Assembly (NCBI GenBank): GCA_015680905.1
Contig: CM027378.1
Coordinates: 105,793,501-105,857,500, forward strand
DNA length: 64,000 nucleotides
From: Coptis chinensis
Lineage: Eukaryota > Streptophyta > Magnoliopsida > Ranunculales > Ranunculaceae
Reading direction: 5' to 3'
Numbering within the stretch: position 1 is the first letter of the stretch; each line of letters begins with the position of its first letter. A program made the position numbers and the translations under genes. The notes beneath the pieces were generated by a model. The model had not been told where the DNA came from. It did no database searches and saw only the letters and a list, made by a program, of their open reading frames with translations. Of this stretch, positions 46,301 to 59,879 are shown piece by piece.

Positions 46301-47701
46301 ATAACCTCAAAGAATAGTTAACAGGAAATCAGAAATCGGATGTAATTACAGCGAACTAACCTCAAAACATAAATAATCATAAACTAGATGCAGATGTATT
46401 GAACTAACCTTAAAGAGTTATTAACGGGAAATAAAAAACTGGATGCAAATGCAATGAACTAATCTCAAAGACTAAGTAACGAAACATTGAAAAATGGATG
46501 AAACTGCACTGAACTAACCTAAATGAATAATTAACGGGAAATTATAAATTTGATGTAACGCATTGAACTAACCTCAAAAATGAACTAACCTCAAAAAATA
46601 ATTAATGTAAAATTGAAAACTTAATGCAAAAAACATTGAACTAACCTCAAATAACAATTAGCATAAAACGGAAATTGGATGCAATCTGTATTGAACTAAC
46701 CTCAAATAATAATTAATTGAAAATCAAACTGGATGCAAATTGCATTAAACTAAAATCGAGAGATTAACTAACAGAAATCGAAATTGGATGCAAATGCATT
46801 AAAATAACCTTAAAGAATAGTTAAGTGGAAATCGGGCTTAGGATGTAAGCTGTATCTGCTTGACCTCAAAGTATAAATAACTAGAAATTGTAAACTATCG
46901 AACTAACCTAGAAAAATAATTAACGGAAAATCAGAAATTGGTTGCAGATGTATTGAACTAACCTTAAAGAGTAATTAATAGGAGATTAGAACCTGGATGC
47001 AAATGCAATGAACTAATCTAAAAGACTAATTAACGAAACATCGAAAAATAGATGCAACTGTATTGAATTAACCTTAATGAATAACAAATGAGAAATCATA
47101 AAGTGGATGCAATTGCACTGAACTAATCTCAAATAATAATTAACGAAAAATTGGAAACTTGATGCAATTATTACATTGAACTAACCTCAAAGAATAATTA
47201 ATGAGAAATTGGAAACTGGATGGAATGTACTACATTGAACTAACCGTAAATAATAATTAATGGAAAATCAAAAACTTGATGCATATGCATTGAACTAATA
47301 ACCCTAAAACATGTTTGTATTACATGTAGGGGGAATGTCTCGACAAATATAGTTTTGTATTATAAGTAGTGTTTATCATAATTATTTTATTATGATTGAG
47401 AATGTTTTGCTCTTCAAGTAGCTTCAATATTATTTTCGTCACATTTGGCATTCTCACAAAACTTCAATGAAACTTCTATTATTAAACCTAACAACAAAAA
47501 GAAGTCGATATGTTTTATCAAGATATGGTGTTTCCTTTTTATAGAGAGTGGTGCAAGAAATTTGAATGAGTGATTAATATAATTTTCATATCTCATAGCT
47601 ATGCATAGCTAATTAACTATGCATATATGCATAGTTGCTAATATTTTTTTAGAATAATTTAATATAAAGGCACCCGTTCGTAGGACGGGTTTGAAAGCTA
47701 G
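43360..47701 (+). mobile_element. Non-autonomous Helitron built of tandem repeats
   Basis: Helitron termini: 5' TC (tctttatatatatattatagc) preceded by A, 3' ctag followed by T, so inserted between A and T. A hairpin (acccgt, 7-nt loop, acgggt at 47672-47690) lies 7 nt before the ctag. The interior has no helicase. It holds duplicated 5' subterminal blocks (about 43460-43790 and 43870-44220, sharing gagtttcacag and ctttttcctaaac), a long degenerate array, and two copies of a terminal module (45350-45720 and 47305-47690). Confidence 0.75.
44480..47300. repeat. Degenerate ~50-60 bp tandem array in the Helitron
   Basis: Some 40-50 diverged units of the pattern ggaaatcggaaactggatgc, aaatgcattgaactaacctc, aaaataattaacg, interrupted at 45350-45840 by an internal terminal-like module. 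The units are heavily mutated, so the array is old. Confidence 0.85.
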
Positions 47702-47863
47702 TTATATTGTAGGTGGGAGCCCCAACTTTTAAAATAATTAAGACTAGATTTTGGATATGGGCATACGCCCGAGATTTTTAAAATATTTTACTTTAAATAA
47801 AAAATTTCTTTTTTGGTGTGCAATTTTTTAAACATATTGGAAATCAATTGGTAAATATTAAAT

Positions 47864-48240
47864 CAATCAATTATGATAAAACGTTAGAACATTGCTGACT
47901 TAATCTTGATTACTTGTCATCCATTCCAAAATAACTCCTCTGAGCTGCTCTTAAGTACACAACTATTGTCCGACCTATCATTTCTTAATCAATTTTTCAT
48001 ATTCATTTGTTCCATTCCCCATTCATCATTTCTTTATCATTCATACTAAACCAATCAATTATGATAAAATGTGAGAACATTGCTGACTTAATATTGATTA
48101 TTTGTCATCCATTGCAAAATAACTCCTCTGAGCAGCTCTTAAGTACACCACTATTGTCCGACCTATCATTTCACAATCAATTTTTCATATTCATTTGTTC
48201 CATTCCCCCTTCATCGTTTTTTCATCCTTCATGTAAGCCT
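47864..48240. repeat. 188-bp tandem duplication
   Basis: Two head-to-tail copies starting caatcaattatgataaaa at 47864 and 48052, about 90 percent alike, including ctcctctgagc and attgtccgacctatcattt blocks. Noncoding. Confidence 0.85.
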
Positions 48241-50899
48241 CAATACTAAAGAAGTTTATATTGCACCTTTTGAGGATAGGAATGTATTATAATATTTTCA
48301 TAGTAATTATGATATAACTACTTAATCTCTTTACTAATGTTGTGCTTACTGAAAGTATAGAACAATATATTCACGGATCCTCCTTATTAGATCTTTTGAA
48401 ATGATTATGATTGTTCTATATGTAGAAATCTAGAGTTGACGATAGCATTTCTATAATTGTTGTATATAGAAAGGCAAAGTCAATTCAAATAAATTTTCTA
48501 ATAGTTTAGATATCTCTTAATTAATTAGAGTTAGAACATGCAATGTAACTTTTCAATATTAGGAATTCTAGATACCATTGCTCATAAATTACATTGTGCT
48601 CAAAAATTTAGATCCTTACAGAAATGACAAAAAAAGTAAAGAAGTTCATTGAAGATCAAAGCCCAAGCATAGAACAAAAAACAAACTAAACAGAACTACT
48701 GCTATAATTAAACAAAATGGCAACTAACATTATATGATTTATAGGCTTTGACTTAGCTATAGAACTTGGATTTCTCCACCATGGTCAAACTTTAAGTGTA
48801 TGAATTTGAGCTTGATTTCCTCCAAAACTGGTCTTGAGGTCTGCTTCAATAGTGATTGTCTTAGAGTAACAACATGCATGCTTCTTTGGTGCCGCACAAC
48901 ATCCCTTTATTATTAAGTTTGGGGGAAATTAAACCTCCCATCAGAGTAATGTCCTTCTTAGTCCTATCATACTCACTATCAACAGTATTCATGTGACTCA
49001 TGATAAGCCTTTCCAAACTTGTATATTTTCTTGTTCATCTACGTATAATAATGATACCCATTCTTCTCTGCCCTAGCTAGCTATAGAGAATGAAACTCTA
49101 GCTGGATGCCAAGCACTAATACAGGCTACCTTCAACAAATACCGGCCTATGAATCTTGCCAAGAAGGGGACTAACACCCCCATTGATTCGCCACACCCTC
49201 ATAGCCTATGAAACACGGACAAATCTCTTGGCGGGTTGTAAATATGCAAGAGAGGTGGAGAAAGGGGAGTGAACCGAATGAACCCAGTTTCAAAACTTAT
49301 CGATATTTACAGATCGAGACAAATAAACTCAAGAGTGAGTAGTACAATTGATATTCTTATACTCCAATAGTTTTCTCCATAATTCAATGCCTACTAAATG
49401 TTGTCTGCATGAGGTCAAGCTAGATTAGATACCTAATTACATCATATGAATGTAATAATAATTAAATAAAACCTCAAAGATTTGCAAAATTAACTTGTGA
49501 AGCATTAGTAGTAGGTGCGTATGACAACTCTTTTGCACGTAATTCTTTCTCGGCGTGAAGTTTAAAAGACTGCTAATATATAGTTCCCATTGGGTGATAT
49601 ATGAACTTTTCGTAATAATTAACACATCTTAAAAAACTCGTGAGTTGTTTGGGTAAAAATCAACATAACCACACCAATTCAATCAGTTCCGAGTCTTAAA
49701 TTTTAATCAGCTTATAAAACTCTTAATAATATACTAAGCTGCATGTATAACAATGACCCAATGATTAAGATTATAATCTTTTTAATTATCTTATAGAATA
49801 TTTCTTGCCTAAATATTACGCAAAATGGCACACCTCATTTTATTTTTTATTTTTTTATTATTATTTTTTTGTGAATTTCCAATCGGCATTAAACTTTTAA
49901 CCTTATTATGGTATATTATTAGTGGATGTATCTCGACGGAATTTCACCTTTTTTTTATATAGATGTTAGGCATTGGTACATAATGCTAATGTTGGTGTTC
50001 GTTATTTTGTTTTTCCAACATGATGTGGATGCCGATGTATTGAAGGCAGTGATCTTAGCTGATGTTGCAATGGTGAATGTTAAGGGTGCAAGATCGGTTA
50101 GCTTGTGTCACTAACTCGACCTTCCACTTCCCTTAAATGGCTCCAGAAATGGTCCAGTTTCTGGAATTTTAACTCTTGTTGAACATCTCCGTCTAGTTTC
50201 TCATAGTGTACCAAGGTGTTTGAAAAAGTACCAAGGGTGGGTGCTTGCTCAGTACCATTAAATAGGTTAATAATTTTAGCAGAGTCTGTCATATTACTCT
50301 TATTCTTTGGTATCCAATGTCAAGTGTTATAGCTTAGCATCGTCTGATTATTCTCAATCAAAAGAAATAATCAATCAATAGTAGTGGACAAAAATCCCAC
50401 GACAATGCGGTTTAGTTTAATGATATGAAATCACCACTCAATTCATCATGCATGAGAACGTCAAAGGATTATTTAGACGTGAGAAGACGTATATCTTCTA
50501 TATTTTGGTGAATACCTTATCACAGTAGACTTATCTATAATGTTTTCATTTTCAATTAAATCTCGAGTTGCATACCACCCATACAATGTACACTCTCAAG
50601 GCAATTATAGATAATCTCCTAATATCAAAGAAAATTATGCTGTGAATTCTCAAAAGTTCCAAATCAAGGTCGAAGTGGCACGAAGGAGTCTAGCAATTTT
50701 TGGGTCCAATTGTGTAAACAGGTACAGAAAATGATATGTTATAAACAGATACATGTAGTTAAATCAAATGAAACTATAGTATAAGTAAATCGAGCTTATG
50801 TCCCTTAATGGGAATGAATATACAAAGGCCATAAGAAATAATATAATTTGTTTCTACTTTGATCGATCAACTAAGGTAAGTTCTATTGGTCATGCCATG
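48241..50899. other. Intergenic, decayed
   Basis: No intact gene. Weak minus-strand protein texture occurs near 48990-48880 (DITLMGGLISPKLNN) and 50292-50098 (TLVHYEKLDGDVQQELKF), without a recognisable family; these may be very old gene or transposon fragments. Confidence 0.4.
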
Positions 50900-53800
50900 T
50901 GTAACGCCCGTATTTAAAATACATATTTATTAATTTATTTATTTATTTATTTAAAATTTACTGGATTGGATTTGGGATACGTGGGCCTGATTTCTGGGCC
51001 CGAGTCTGTGTTGGGCTTGGGTTTCAAACCCAAGTATATAATCACACTGTTTTAGAGAATATGGTTTTTAGAGAATAAAATATAATAAAAATGGAGGCGG
51101 CTTGTTTGCTAGAGCGTTGGAGCGCGACGACTCGGATTAGGAGGGATTCGTCGAGCTGTTAATTAAGGTGAGTAGTTAGTTTTCTACTTCACCGGTATAC
51201 AGTAACAGTTTTACTGTTCATCATTATTCGTCATGTCGTGTTATTTATTAAACTTGTTAATTATTAGTATATGGTTTTGGTTATTTTTGAACTGTTGCGG
51301 CTTATTGGGCTATTGAAGCTCGAAAGAGCATCAATGGCGGCGTCGCGAGTCCAACAGCAAGAAATCACCCAGTATTTCTATTTGAACCTTTATTTTTATG
51401 TTACACTGTGATACTGTGCCTTTGAACTGTTGAAGCTTGAAAAGCCGTTAATGGCGGCCAAAGAAATCGCCAGTAAAGTTTATGTTAACTGTTTTTGTTG
51501 TTGTGCTATTGATTGAAGATGGGTGGTAATAAGGGGATGAATGTTGGGTTGTTGTGGTATATTGGTTGAGTGATGCCAGGCTGTTGAAGCTTGGAAAATG
51601 GTGTTAATGGCGTCCACTGTCATACTGTGGTTGGAACTTTTGTAGTTTTGCTTGTTTGTAATTTGTTGGCTTGAACGGGTTGTGGGTGATGGGTAGCTAG
51701 TGAGGGTGCGTGAGGGCTGTCGAGTGGAGCTTGTGGAAGCCATTAATGGAGGTCGATGGATTCCAGATCTAGTTTGGTTGAAGAGTTTGGAATTTAAGAA
51801 TTTAGGGTTTCGATTTTGTTAAAGTAGTGGGGGTTTTTCCCCTGAGCATTTTCGAGTAGGTTGGGAGGAGTGGCGATCGGAACTGGCGGTGGCCAAATCG
51901 GTGGCTGCTGGTGGAGGGAGAAGAAGAACTATTGGTCGGTTTGGGCTTGGGCTTGGGCCAAAGCCAATGGGTTTCGTTTTGCTGGGCCTTACTTGGTTTT
52001 GGTTGGGCCAAAAATCTATTTTTGTTTTGGGCCGGTTTTTATGTTAGTTGTGGGCTGAGTGCTATTTCGGTTTTGGGCCAAACTAATTAGTTGTTATGGG
52101 GGCCAGTTCTAATTTTTGTAACCATGGGCCGGTTTTCTTTTATTTTGTGGGCTGGGTCATTTTGGTTTTTAAGTGGATCTGTCCCCTTTAGATATTTCTA
52201 GTTGGGTCCGAACCATGACCTTTGTCATGAGCCCATGCACCTTTGACCTTAACCATGAACCATGGCTATGACCATGAACCTGTTGAACATGGAAACGACA
52301 GTTTGACTTTGACAATTATGTGTTGACTTTGACCATTGATCATTGACTTTGACCATTGACCGTTGCCTTTGTCATTTGGCCGTTGACTTTGACCTTTAAC
52401 CATTGACTGTGGAATGTTGACTTTTTCTAGATTTTCACATATTTAAGAATATGGACAAATGTAATAATAAAATATTGTCGTAAATTGTATAACTTGGTTT
52501 GTCATTATCTAATTAAGATTTGACATGAGTAGTGTGTAAAACATATAATATATTGGCACGTAACAAGCGGGAAATTTTTATAAGACTTAGATATATATGT
52601 TTTTATGAGTATTAAACTACATACGGACTTAGATTCATGGACTTTAGATTTTTGGGGATTTGATTGTGGACTGTGGACTGTTTAATTGTGCTACGTTTTA
52701 TGTTGTAACTTGTATGGACAAATCAAATGCTAAAATGCTGTGGAAGGTTGTATAAATTTGGTTGTCATTATCTAAGAAAGATTTGACGTTGATATTGTGT
52801 ATATTTTGACACGTGACGAGATAGAAACTTTAGGAGATATAATATTCCTAAAACGCTATAAAAATATTATACGATACGTTTTGAAGCAATTGTGACATTA
52901 TATAATATGTTGGGATATATATATTAAATGCAATAGTTGTGGAGAAATAAATGTATAAACCCTCCATTATTTTATCTGTGAGATGCTAGTAGAGTATTTG
53001 TGGATATTTTCCACTGGAGTGTGGCGTAGTGCAATAATACATTGGCACGTGAAAGAATGAAAGTAGTTACGAGATATAATTGAGATATTTCTAAATATTG
53101 TGGTTTAGTGCAATAAGGTATTTGACCTGCACGTGATATAGTGGAATTATTATGAGTCATAAATGTATGGCACCTGAATAAATTACGTAACGAAAATCCT
53201 AGAACCTAGCTACCACAACTCATGTGATTTGCCCTATGTGGGCGTGTGCAATTTGATTGGCCCTTATATAAGGTGTATATATAAGATGTTGATTGACCCA
53301 TGTGTTGGGCAATCATAGCCGAATGGTGGCTTGATTATTCCGTTCGTAAAATTAGAACGAGACGCGCGATATTTTATGCCGAATAGTGGCAGTACTTACA
53401 TAATGGCTTTCGTGTGAGGGTTACCTGGTGTGCGGCATCCCGCTTAGGGTAGTTACACACGGAGTGGTTCATTATGTAAGGGGAGGCATGTGGATGTATA
53501 TGTTCGGCGTTGAAAAGCGATTGTGGTAGCCAGGGAAACTAGGTAAGACATAGATACGACGTGAATTTTAGGGACACACAAAGAAAGCTTTAATTAATAA
53601 TTATGGTAATATGTTGGTTAATGATATATCTTTAGATAGATGATTGTATATGGTTTGGCAGAAGGGTGGGTCAAACTAATTACTTGTGCAGAGACGACTC
53701 ACTCTGTAATTGAGCATAAAATGAGGTAAGTATGGAATATGCTTGGTTGGTTATAGTTTAGTTAGAACCTAAGGCGCCTCGCGGAGGAACTAAATGCCTT

Positions 53801-54442
53801 TTTATTATGCGTATGGTTTGTTGTGTGGTTAGTATAAAGTTAAGGTGCCTCAGTGGAGGAACTACCTGCCTTAATTATTGTACTTAAGGATGCTGTATTA
53901 GTCGTTGAAAGTTAAGGCGCCTCGGGGAAGAAACTAACTGCCTTATAGATTGTGTATGTATATGTATAAGTATATGTTGTATTTTAAAGCTACTCACACC
54001 AGCATTTTTATAATGCTGACCCGATTTGCATGTTTGCTTATCGAGTGTGTTCATTAAATGAACATAGTTGATAAGTCTTGACAGGTTTAGTGTTGAAGAA
54101 GGTTGGTTGCTGCTTGTGGTTGGCGTTAGCGTCACTTTTCAAGATAGGTTTTGTTTTCCCTCGAGGTGATATAGATTTTCAATCTAGACAATGTTTTTGT
54201 ATTTTCATTTGTAATTTTAATTAAAGAGTTATTGAAAGGAGAGTTGTAACCTAATCTTATTTGTGAAGTTTTGTAATGAAGATGACTTTTGTTAAATGTT
54301 AAATTCTTATTAGTTTTTAATTATCCGCATATTTAAACTGTTTATGGGTTTTTGGAAGTTGAGAGTGCGTCACACCTCGGAGATCAAAGAGTCGGGAACA
54401 AATATTGTTTTTCCGAATTCTGTCGAAATTCGGGGCGTTACA
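50900..54442. mobile_element. Solo LTR of a large Ty3/Gypsy-type retrotransposon
   Basis: 3,543 bp beginning tgtaacgcccg and ending cggggcgttaca, a near-perfect short inverted repeat with canonical TG...CA ends, flanked by the 5-bp duplication ccatg (50895-50899 and 54443-54447). No gag-pol, primer-binding site or polypurine tract, so this is a single LTR left by recombination between two LTRs. Long LTRs with these ends fit Tekay/Del-like chromoviruses. Internal repeats: ttgactttgacc words at 52200-52430 and three gcctc-ggagg-aacta blocks at 53765-53945. Confidence 0.85.
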
Positions 54443-56013
54443 CCATGCCTTCAATATAACCAAGAGAATAGAAAAAGATCTATATCATTATTACACATTA
54501 TTGCGGCATAGGGTTTTCCCAATGCTTTGTATTAGGACAAATAAATGTAAATCGATTAGGTAATGGTTATTACCTGACCAATTAGTATGATCACAAATTA
54601 GATTCAATGCAAAGACTTTAGATTATTTAATTTTTATATTTACTTTCTCACAGCTAACGAAAAACTTACATGCTTATGTTGATCTTAATTTAATTCCAAC
54701 ATTAAAGGGAAATCTATATGTACATAATTTGTGGGGGTAATTATAAGATTATGTTTTATATTTTTTAGGAAATAATTTATATAAACTCCAAATTAAAAGA
54801 GAATTCCTATTTTTGAAGTTCTTTCCTATTTTTGAGGAATTAGGAATTGGAATGTTTTAAGCAATTCACAATTTTATAAGATTATGTTTCCTATTTTTAA
54901 GAAAATAATCCAAATTGAAAGAGAATTCCTATTTTTGAAGAATTAGGAATTGGAATGCTTTAAGCAATTCGCAATTGATGGACTCTTATGTGAGAGTGAC
55001 AAATAGATATCCACATCACCACAACTCCATTAGGAGAGACCACCTAGGAGAGAGAAAATTTTATCTCTCATATTAGAGTGTCGACTAAGAGAGAGAAAAA
55101 TCTCTCTTAGAGGTCTCTATTTTAGTATATAGATAGTAGATAAGTCCTCAAAATTTTGATTATAATCACATCCTCAAAACAACCATAAATCGTGATTTCA
55201 GATGGAATATCGGAATTCTATATGATATTTAAGCTTTTTAATATATCAAAATAATAGTATTAATATCGAAAATTACATAAATCCTGAAGTTAAGTCAGAA
55301 TATGTCGAAATTCTGATTGTTTTTGGAACTCCAAAATCCTGAACATAGAACATCATCAACACACTGTTATTTTTTATTGCCAATGTGACATGTAGTAATT
55401 TTTCTAGCAATTTCGTTCACCAACGCACTGCCAAACACCTATTTATGTAAGCAATTGTTAAATTCTCGACCAAAATACTCATAAATTTAGCAGCCACTCG
55501 CATAGGTCAATTTCAGTCGTCTAGATAGTGGACGGGTCAAGTTTTGCCATCTAAAAGTTTTGGCAATTTTTTTAATAAAAAATTAAAATGGTTGTAATAA
55601 AAAAAAAATCATCTTCATTTTTTGAAATTTTTAAACGGATCAAGTTTTGCTGTTTCAAGGTTTTGATTGTTTTTTAGTAAAAAAATTAGGGAAAGACAGG
55701 ACAACTATTCCCGTTTGAATATTTATTTGTTATTTTAATGAAAAAAATTGAAATGCACAGGACAAGTTTTGCCGTCCGAAATAAAAACCGAAAATATCGA
55801 AAAAATGCGTTGGTACATAAACTGGTTTTAGCAATTTTGACCGAGCTAAAATGCTAATGTGTCGTAATTTTTTTTAGCAGCGCATTGATCGCGAGTTGAT
55901 GATACTGTTATTAGTTTACAACTCAATAATTGAAATGAAGCTTACATGTTACAATATTGTACTTGGTAAAAACTAGAAAGTGGTATATTATCATATTTCT
56001 TAGTACATGTAGA
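54443..56013. other. Intergenic with a 133-bp duplication
   Basis: ataagattatgttt through aagcaattcacaatt at 54743-54875 is repeated at 54876-54985. A perfect 10-bp hairpin (ctaagagaga, tctctcttag) lies at about 55065-55090. No gene. Confidence 0.55.
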
Positions 56014-56060
56014 TCTCTACTACTAGTATATCTATAATGATTGTGGCCTCTTAAATTCAT
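56014..56060 (+). mobile_element. Helitron-like 5' terminus
   Basis: An A is followed by tctctactactagtatatct and further AT-rich sequence, which closely resembles 5' ends of plant Helitrons. The matching 3' end (hairpin plus ctrr and T) was not found before 64000, so the extent of the element is unknown. The gene fragments listed downstream all lie 3' of this end on the same strand. Confidence 0.45.
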
Positions 56061-56459
56061 CCGGGACTTTTTCTTACGCATAATACCCTTGATGAATAAT
56101 AAAATAAGATGCCTAGCTATTTATTAATAAGGACTACTTTGTCTTTTTATGTATTTATAAATTTTTAGTACCGATATTGTCCTTAAATAAAACAATTGCT
56201 TAACACTTTTAAATAGGGCCAATCAGTCTTTTCATGTAGGAGTATATTAGAAAACCAAATCCACGCCATTCTCATTTTATGCGCATTACTATTAATGTCA
56301 TTTAATTAGTAATAATTGTGTTATTTAATAATAGGTTAAGAAATGGAAAAGTCTAATTAGAGAATAAGAACCGTTTCTTTTCCATTCTCTCCCACATCTG
56401 TAACTATGCTTACCCTTCTTTGTCTCACATAAAATCTCTTAGAAGACCTCTCCCATCTC

Positions 56460-57620
56460 AAAAAAAATACAGGGGTCAACAACACGGCTAATCGAGCATA
56501 GAAATAGAGAAAAGGATGGGCGACTAAAAGGCGGATATTGTAAGAGTACCCGAACAAGAAAAAATGAACCAACTGATTGCTCAACAAAGCTCGACGAAGA
56601 GGTTGTTGAGGAGCAGTGAAGGTGAGGGTGGGTTGGTTTTTTTGCAGCTTGAATCGACTCACGCCAGTTTAGGAAGTTGCTTTCCATTGGTAAGTGTTAT
56701 GTTATTATTTTTTATTTATTTTGGTGCAATTTGTGACTGTGTTGTGTTGTGAATTGTTTATGTATAGAAAGCCCGCCAATTGAGGAAGTGATTCAATCGG
56801 GGGTGGTTCTGCGTTTTTGTGGAGTTTCTTAGGAGTGAGGACTTTACACAACTTTGGGGTTTGTTAAATGCTGTTTTCTGAGTGTTTGAGTAGTGAGTAG
56901 TATTTGTGTTGATTATAATGTTGTTTTGGTTATTTTTGGGTTTGAGCGGTTTGAGTTTTAGGCACTTACCAATATTGCTTCCGAACGCCCGAGAACACGG
57001 GGTTGTAATTGATCATGGGGCTGTTCCTATCTTTGTGCAGCTTCTTGGTTCTCCGAAAGTGATGATGTGAGAGAGCAGGTTTTCTATTGGTTGTGTGTTT
57101 GATAACTGAAAACAGAGGTTGTGCATTTTTGTAGAAACTTAGCATGCTGACAGACTATTTTGTTTTTGGCAAATGTAGGCTGTTTGGGCATTTGGTAATG
57201 TTGCTGGTGATTCTCCCAAATGTCAGGACCTTATCCTTGGACATGGGGCATTAATTCCTCTGTTGGCACAGTTGAATGAGCATGCCAAATTCTCTGTTGA
57301 GAAATGCAACATGGACTCTATCCAATTTCTGCAGAGGCAAACCACAACCTCCATTTGAACTGGTTAGTGATGAGTTGCATTTTATTTATTTGTGGGGTTA
57401 TTAAGAGGTTGGGATTACTAACGATGTTATGTTCCTTTCGAAAACAAGATGGCAGACAAAACCTGCACTTCCAGCGCTTGAGCGTCTGATTCATTCAAAT
57501 GATGAAGAAGTCTTAACTGATGCGTGATGTGCATTATCTTACCTTTCTGATGGTACAAACGATAAAATCCAAGCTGTTATTGAAGCGGGAGTTTGCCCTA
57601 AACTTGTGGAGTTGTTCCTG
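56460..57620 (+). pseudogene. Importin-alpha N-terminal half, broken
   Basis: Importin-alpha is the nuclear-import adaptor that binds basic localisation signals through armadillo repeats. Five exon-like blocks: about 56460-56691 (degraded importin-beta-binding region ending LQLEST...QFRKLLSI, donor GTAAGTG), 56768-56870 (SPPIEEVIQSGVV), 56961-57080 (ALTNIAS, VVIDHGAVPIFVQLLGSP), 57179-57359 ([35 protein letters not shown]) and 57453-57619 ([33 protein letters not shown]). Introns are retained. Multiple frameshifts and a TGA in LTDA*CALS make it non-functional. Repeats beyond about ARM 4-5 are missing. Confidence 0.85.
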
Positions 57621-59640
57621 TGAGTACTGAATTTGATTCAATTAAGTAATTTTCAATTAAGTTCGGTTTCCTACCATGCTTTATACTTGAGACCTAATTT
57701 ATGAAAAAGCCTAATTTTGAATAATAAGTTACTTCATTTTAGTTGCATAGAGTTCCGTGCTTGCGTATTGATTTTATTCAAAGGCATTTTCATAAGTTTA
57801 AACTAAAAAATAATTCTAAAGTTTCTTAGCATGTCTAGAATTGGTGTCCCATCTCTACATGTAGCTGTCCACGACAATGGGGCTATATAATCATAACTTG
57901 ATAAAATTGCGGCCTAGAACTTGAAGTCTTGATCTAAATAAATTCACCCTATTTGTCTAATATTTTTGAAAGTTAAAAATAGCTTAATAAAACAGAATAA
58001 TATTTAAATATTTGCTCTATCAGAACCGATCTAGATTGTTTAGCATAGTTAGCAGTAGCATTTAAAGATGAGAAACTGGTGCTGAGATACCGCTTCTACA
58101 TATTTGGTGCTTTACTGAATTAAAGAAGTCAAAAATAAACTTTATGGCCTCCCTTTATACTAAAGTCACTATTATGAATTATTTTTTTCCTGTTTGAGGA
58201 ATAGGTAGCAAGGGTTGATTCCTTTATTACCTTTTGAACTCCTACTGAGGGCAGAGCGATTGGGCAAGGTTAGGGACAGAGTGATATTGCTTTGAGATAA
58301 TATAATCTCAATCAATAACGAATTCTGGCATAGATATAAGTCTTGGGGTAAGCCTTTCAGCTTCATCTCAACATGCATCCAACTCTTCAATTTCAAAGTG
58401 CATGCAAGCTACTCATCAACGCAATGATATCATTTTCATTGTTTCTTTTCATTAGCGAGAGAACCGATGGTACAAAATACTCAAAGTGGATTGATTTTCG
58501 ATGAGATTGGTGGATGTTAAAGGAATGAAGTAAATAAGGTCTTTTGGCATACATTATTAGTTACATCATTCTCGTTAACATCCACTAGAAGATCTTGAAT
58601 TTTTACAGGCAACGGTTGCTATTCAACATCTGTTGAAGTAAACAAAAGCATTAGCATTGCTCATTGCAACCGGGCCGGCGAAATGAAATGTATGAAAGAG
58701 AAAAAGGGATTGCTTTTCTATTAAATTCGTCATTTACATTACCACATTACTCCTTGTAGACTTTCAAATTCAAGTTTCTCTTTAGTTTAGAACCTCTAAT
58801 TTACTATTAAACATGAGGTTTCGCAGTATTGGAACAGATAACTATTTATCTTTCAGGAATAGAGCTTGTGTGTCATCTATTTTCAGTACCTTTCCACCCA
58901 AAAAAAAAATCAGTACCCACTTTAGTTTAGACAGTTGAGATCAATGATGTCTTTTGGTGAGAAAAGGGTATCATATCTATATCAACTTTTTTTGCTTTCA
59001 GTACAATGACGAATTCCAACAGGAAGTGCTTGGCAGAATCTTACAGCTTGACGACTCTGCATTGTTTTGTTCAGATTGAATTTCTCTACCTATTTCAAAT
59101 TTTATTTGATATATCAAGAACAACCTGGTAAATTATAAGAGTGAAGGGAAAAGGTACACTGTTTCTCTCCTGGGGTCGTCTATGTTGTCATGATTTTTCT
59201 TTTTCTATATTTTCCTTTCTTTTTTCGCTTAAATGAATGTCAGGTTTCTAAAGAGCCTGCTAAACATGAAGTTTCCAAGAACTTGCTAAACAAGTTGTGT
59301 GTTGGTTGCTACTGTCTTACAAGTATCTAGATGAGAAGTGATTTTGTTAGGTTGTGTGGTTACCTACTAAAGCGCACATGGGGAGTTACAACCCATGCTA
59401 CTTACAGTAGTAAGACACACAGATATTTGTATAAGGACAAAATTGTATAGTTCATAGTGGCACGTAGGACAATTCCCTGTTTGGATTCTCCCTGAGCTGG
59501 TTTCTTATTATGGTGCATATGTGCAATAGAACCGAGAGTGTGGACAGTTCCCATTTTAAGTTTTATGAATTCAACTATTGTTAGGTTTATGGTTGATGCT
59601 AATTGATTCTTTAGTTTTTGAATTCGCCAAAAGGATAGGA
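57621..59640. other. Noncoding sequence between gene fragments
   Basis: No recognisable exon. Isolated texture near 59001-59075 (NDEFQQEVLGRILQLDDS) could be one more degraded exon, unassigned. Confidence 0.4.
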
Positions 59641-59675
59641 TTCATGTACTAATTGGTCTTTATTTTTCACTGTAG

Positions 59676-59839
59676 GGATGAAGAAGTAGATTACTGCCCC
59701 CCAATAATATCTCAACCTACTTTCTTTGTCAAGGTCTACATGGAAGGAAATCAAATTGGCAAGAAAGTTGATATGCTCACGCACCAGAACTACGATGAAT
59801 ATGGCAGAGATGGAAGTGTAAAGTCAGAGAACTTTATCA
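59676..59839 (+). pseudogene. Aux/IAA-like exon fragment
   Basis: After an acceptor-like ctgtag, the frame reads DEEVDYCPPIISQ then TFFVKVYMEGNQIGKKVDML and HQNYDEYG. The VKVYMEG-IG-K-D pattern resembles the start of the PB1 domain of Aux/IAA auxin-response repressors (IAA29-like). The rest of the domain is absent and the frame runs out after a possible donor (ATCAG|GT). Only about 55 residues are present, so the call is tentative. Confidence 0.4.
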
Positions 59840-59879
59840 GGTTACAAACTATTGCATTTTGAAAAAAAAAAAAAAAATC

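Noticed and set aside
44480..47300. Regular repeats considered as a CRISPR-like array or centromeric satellite
   Set aside because: Units are degenerate and contiguous without unique spacers, and they sit between Helitron termini in a plant genome.
55065..55140. Hairpin ctaagagaga/tctctcttag and a tctactatctata motif on the minus strand as a Helitron start
   Set aside because: No partner 3' end could be placed on the minus strand; kept only as a local palindrome.
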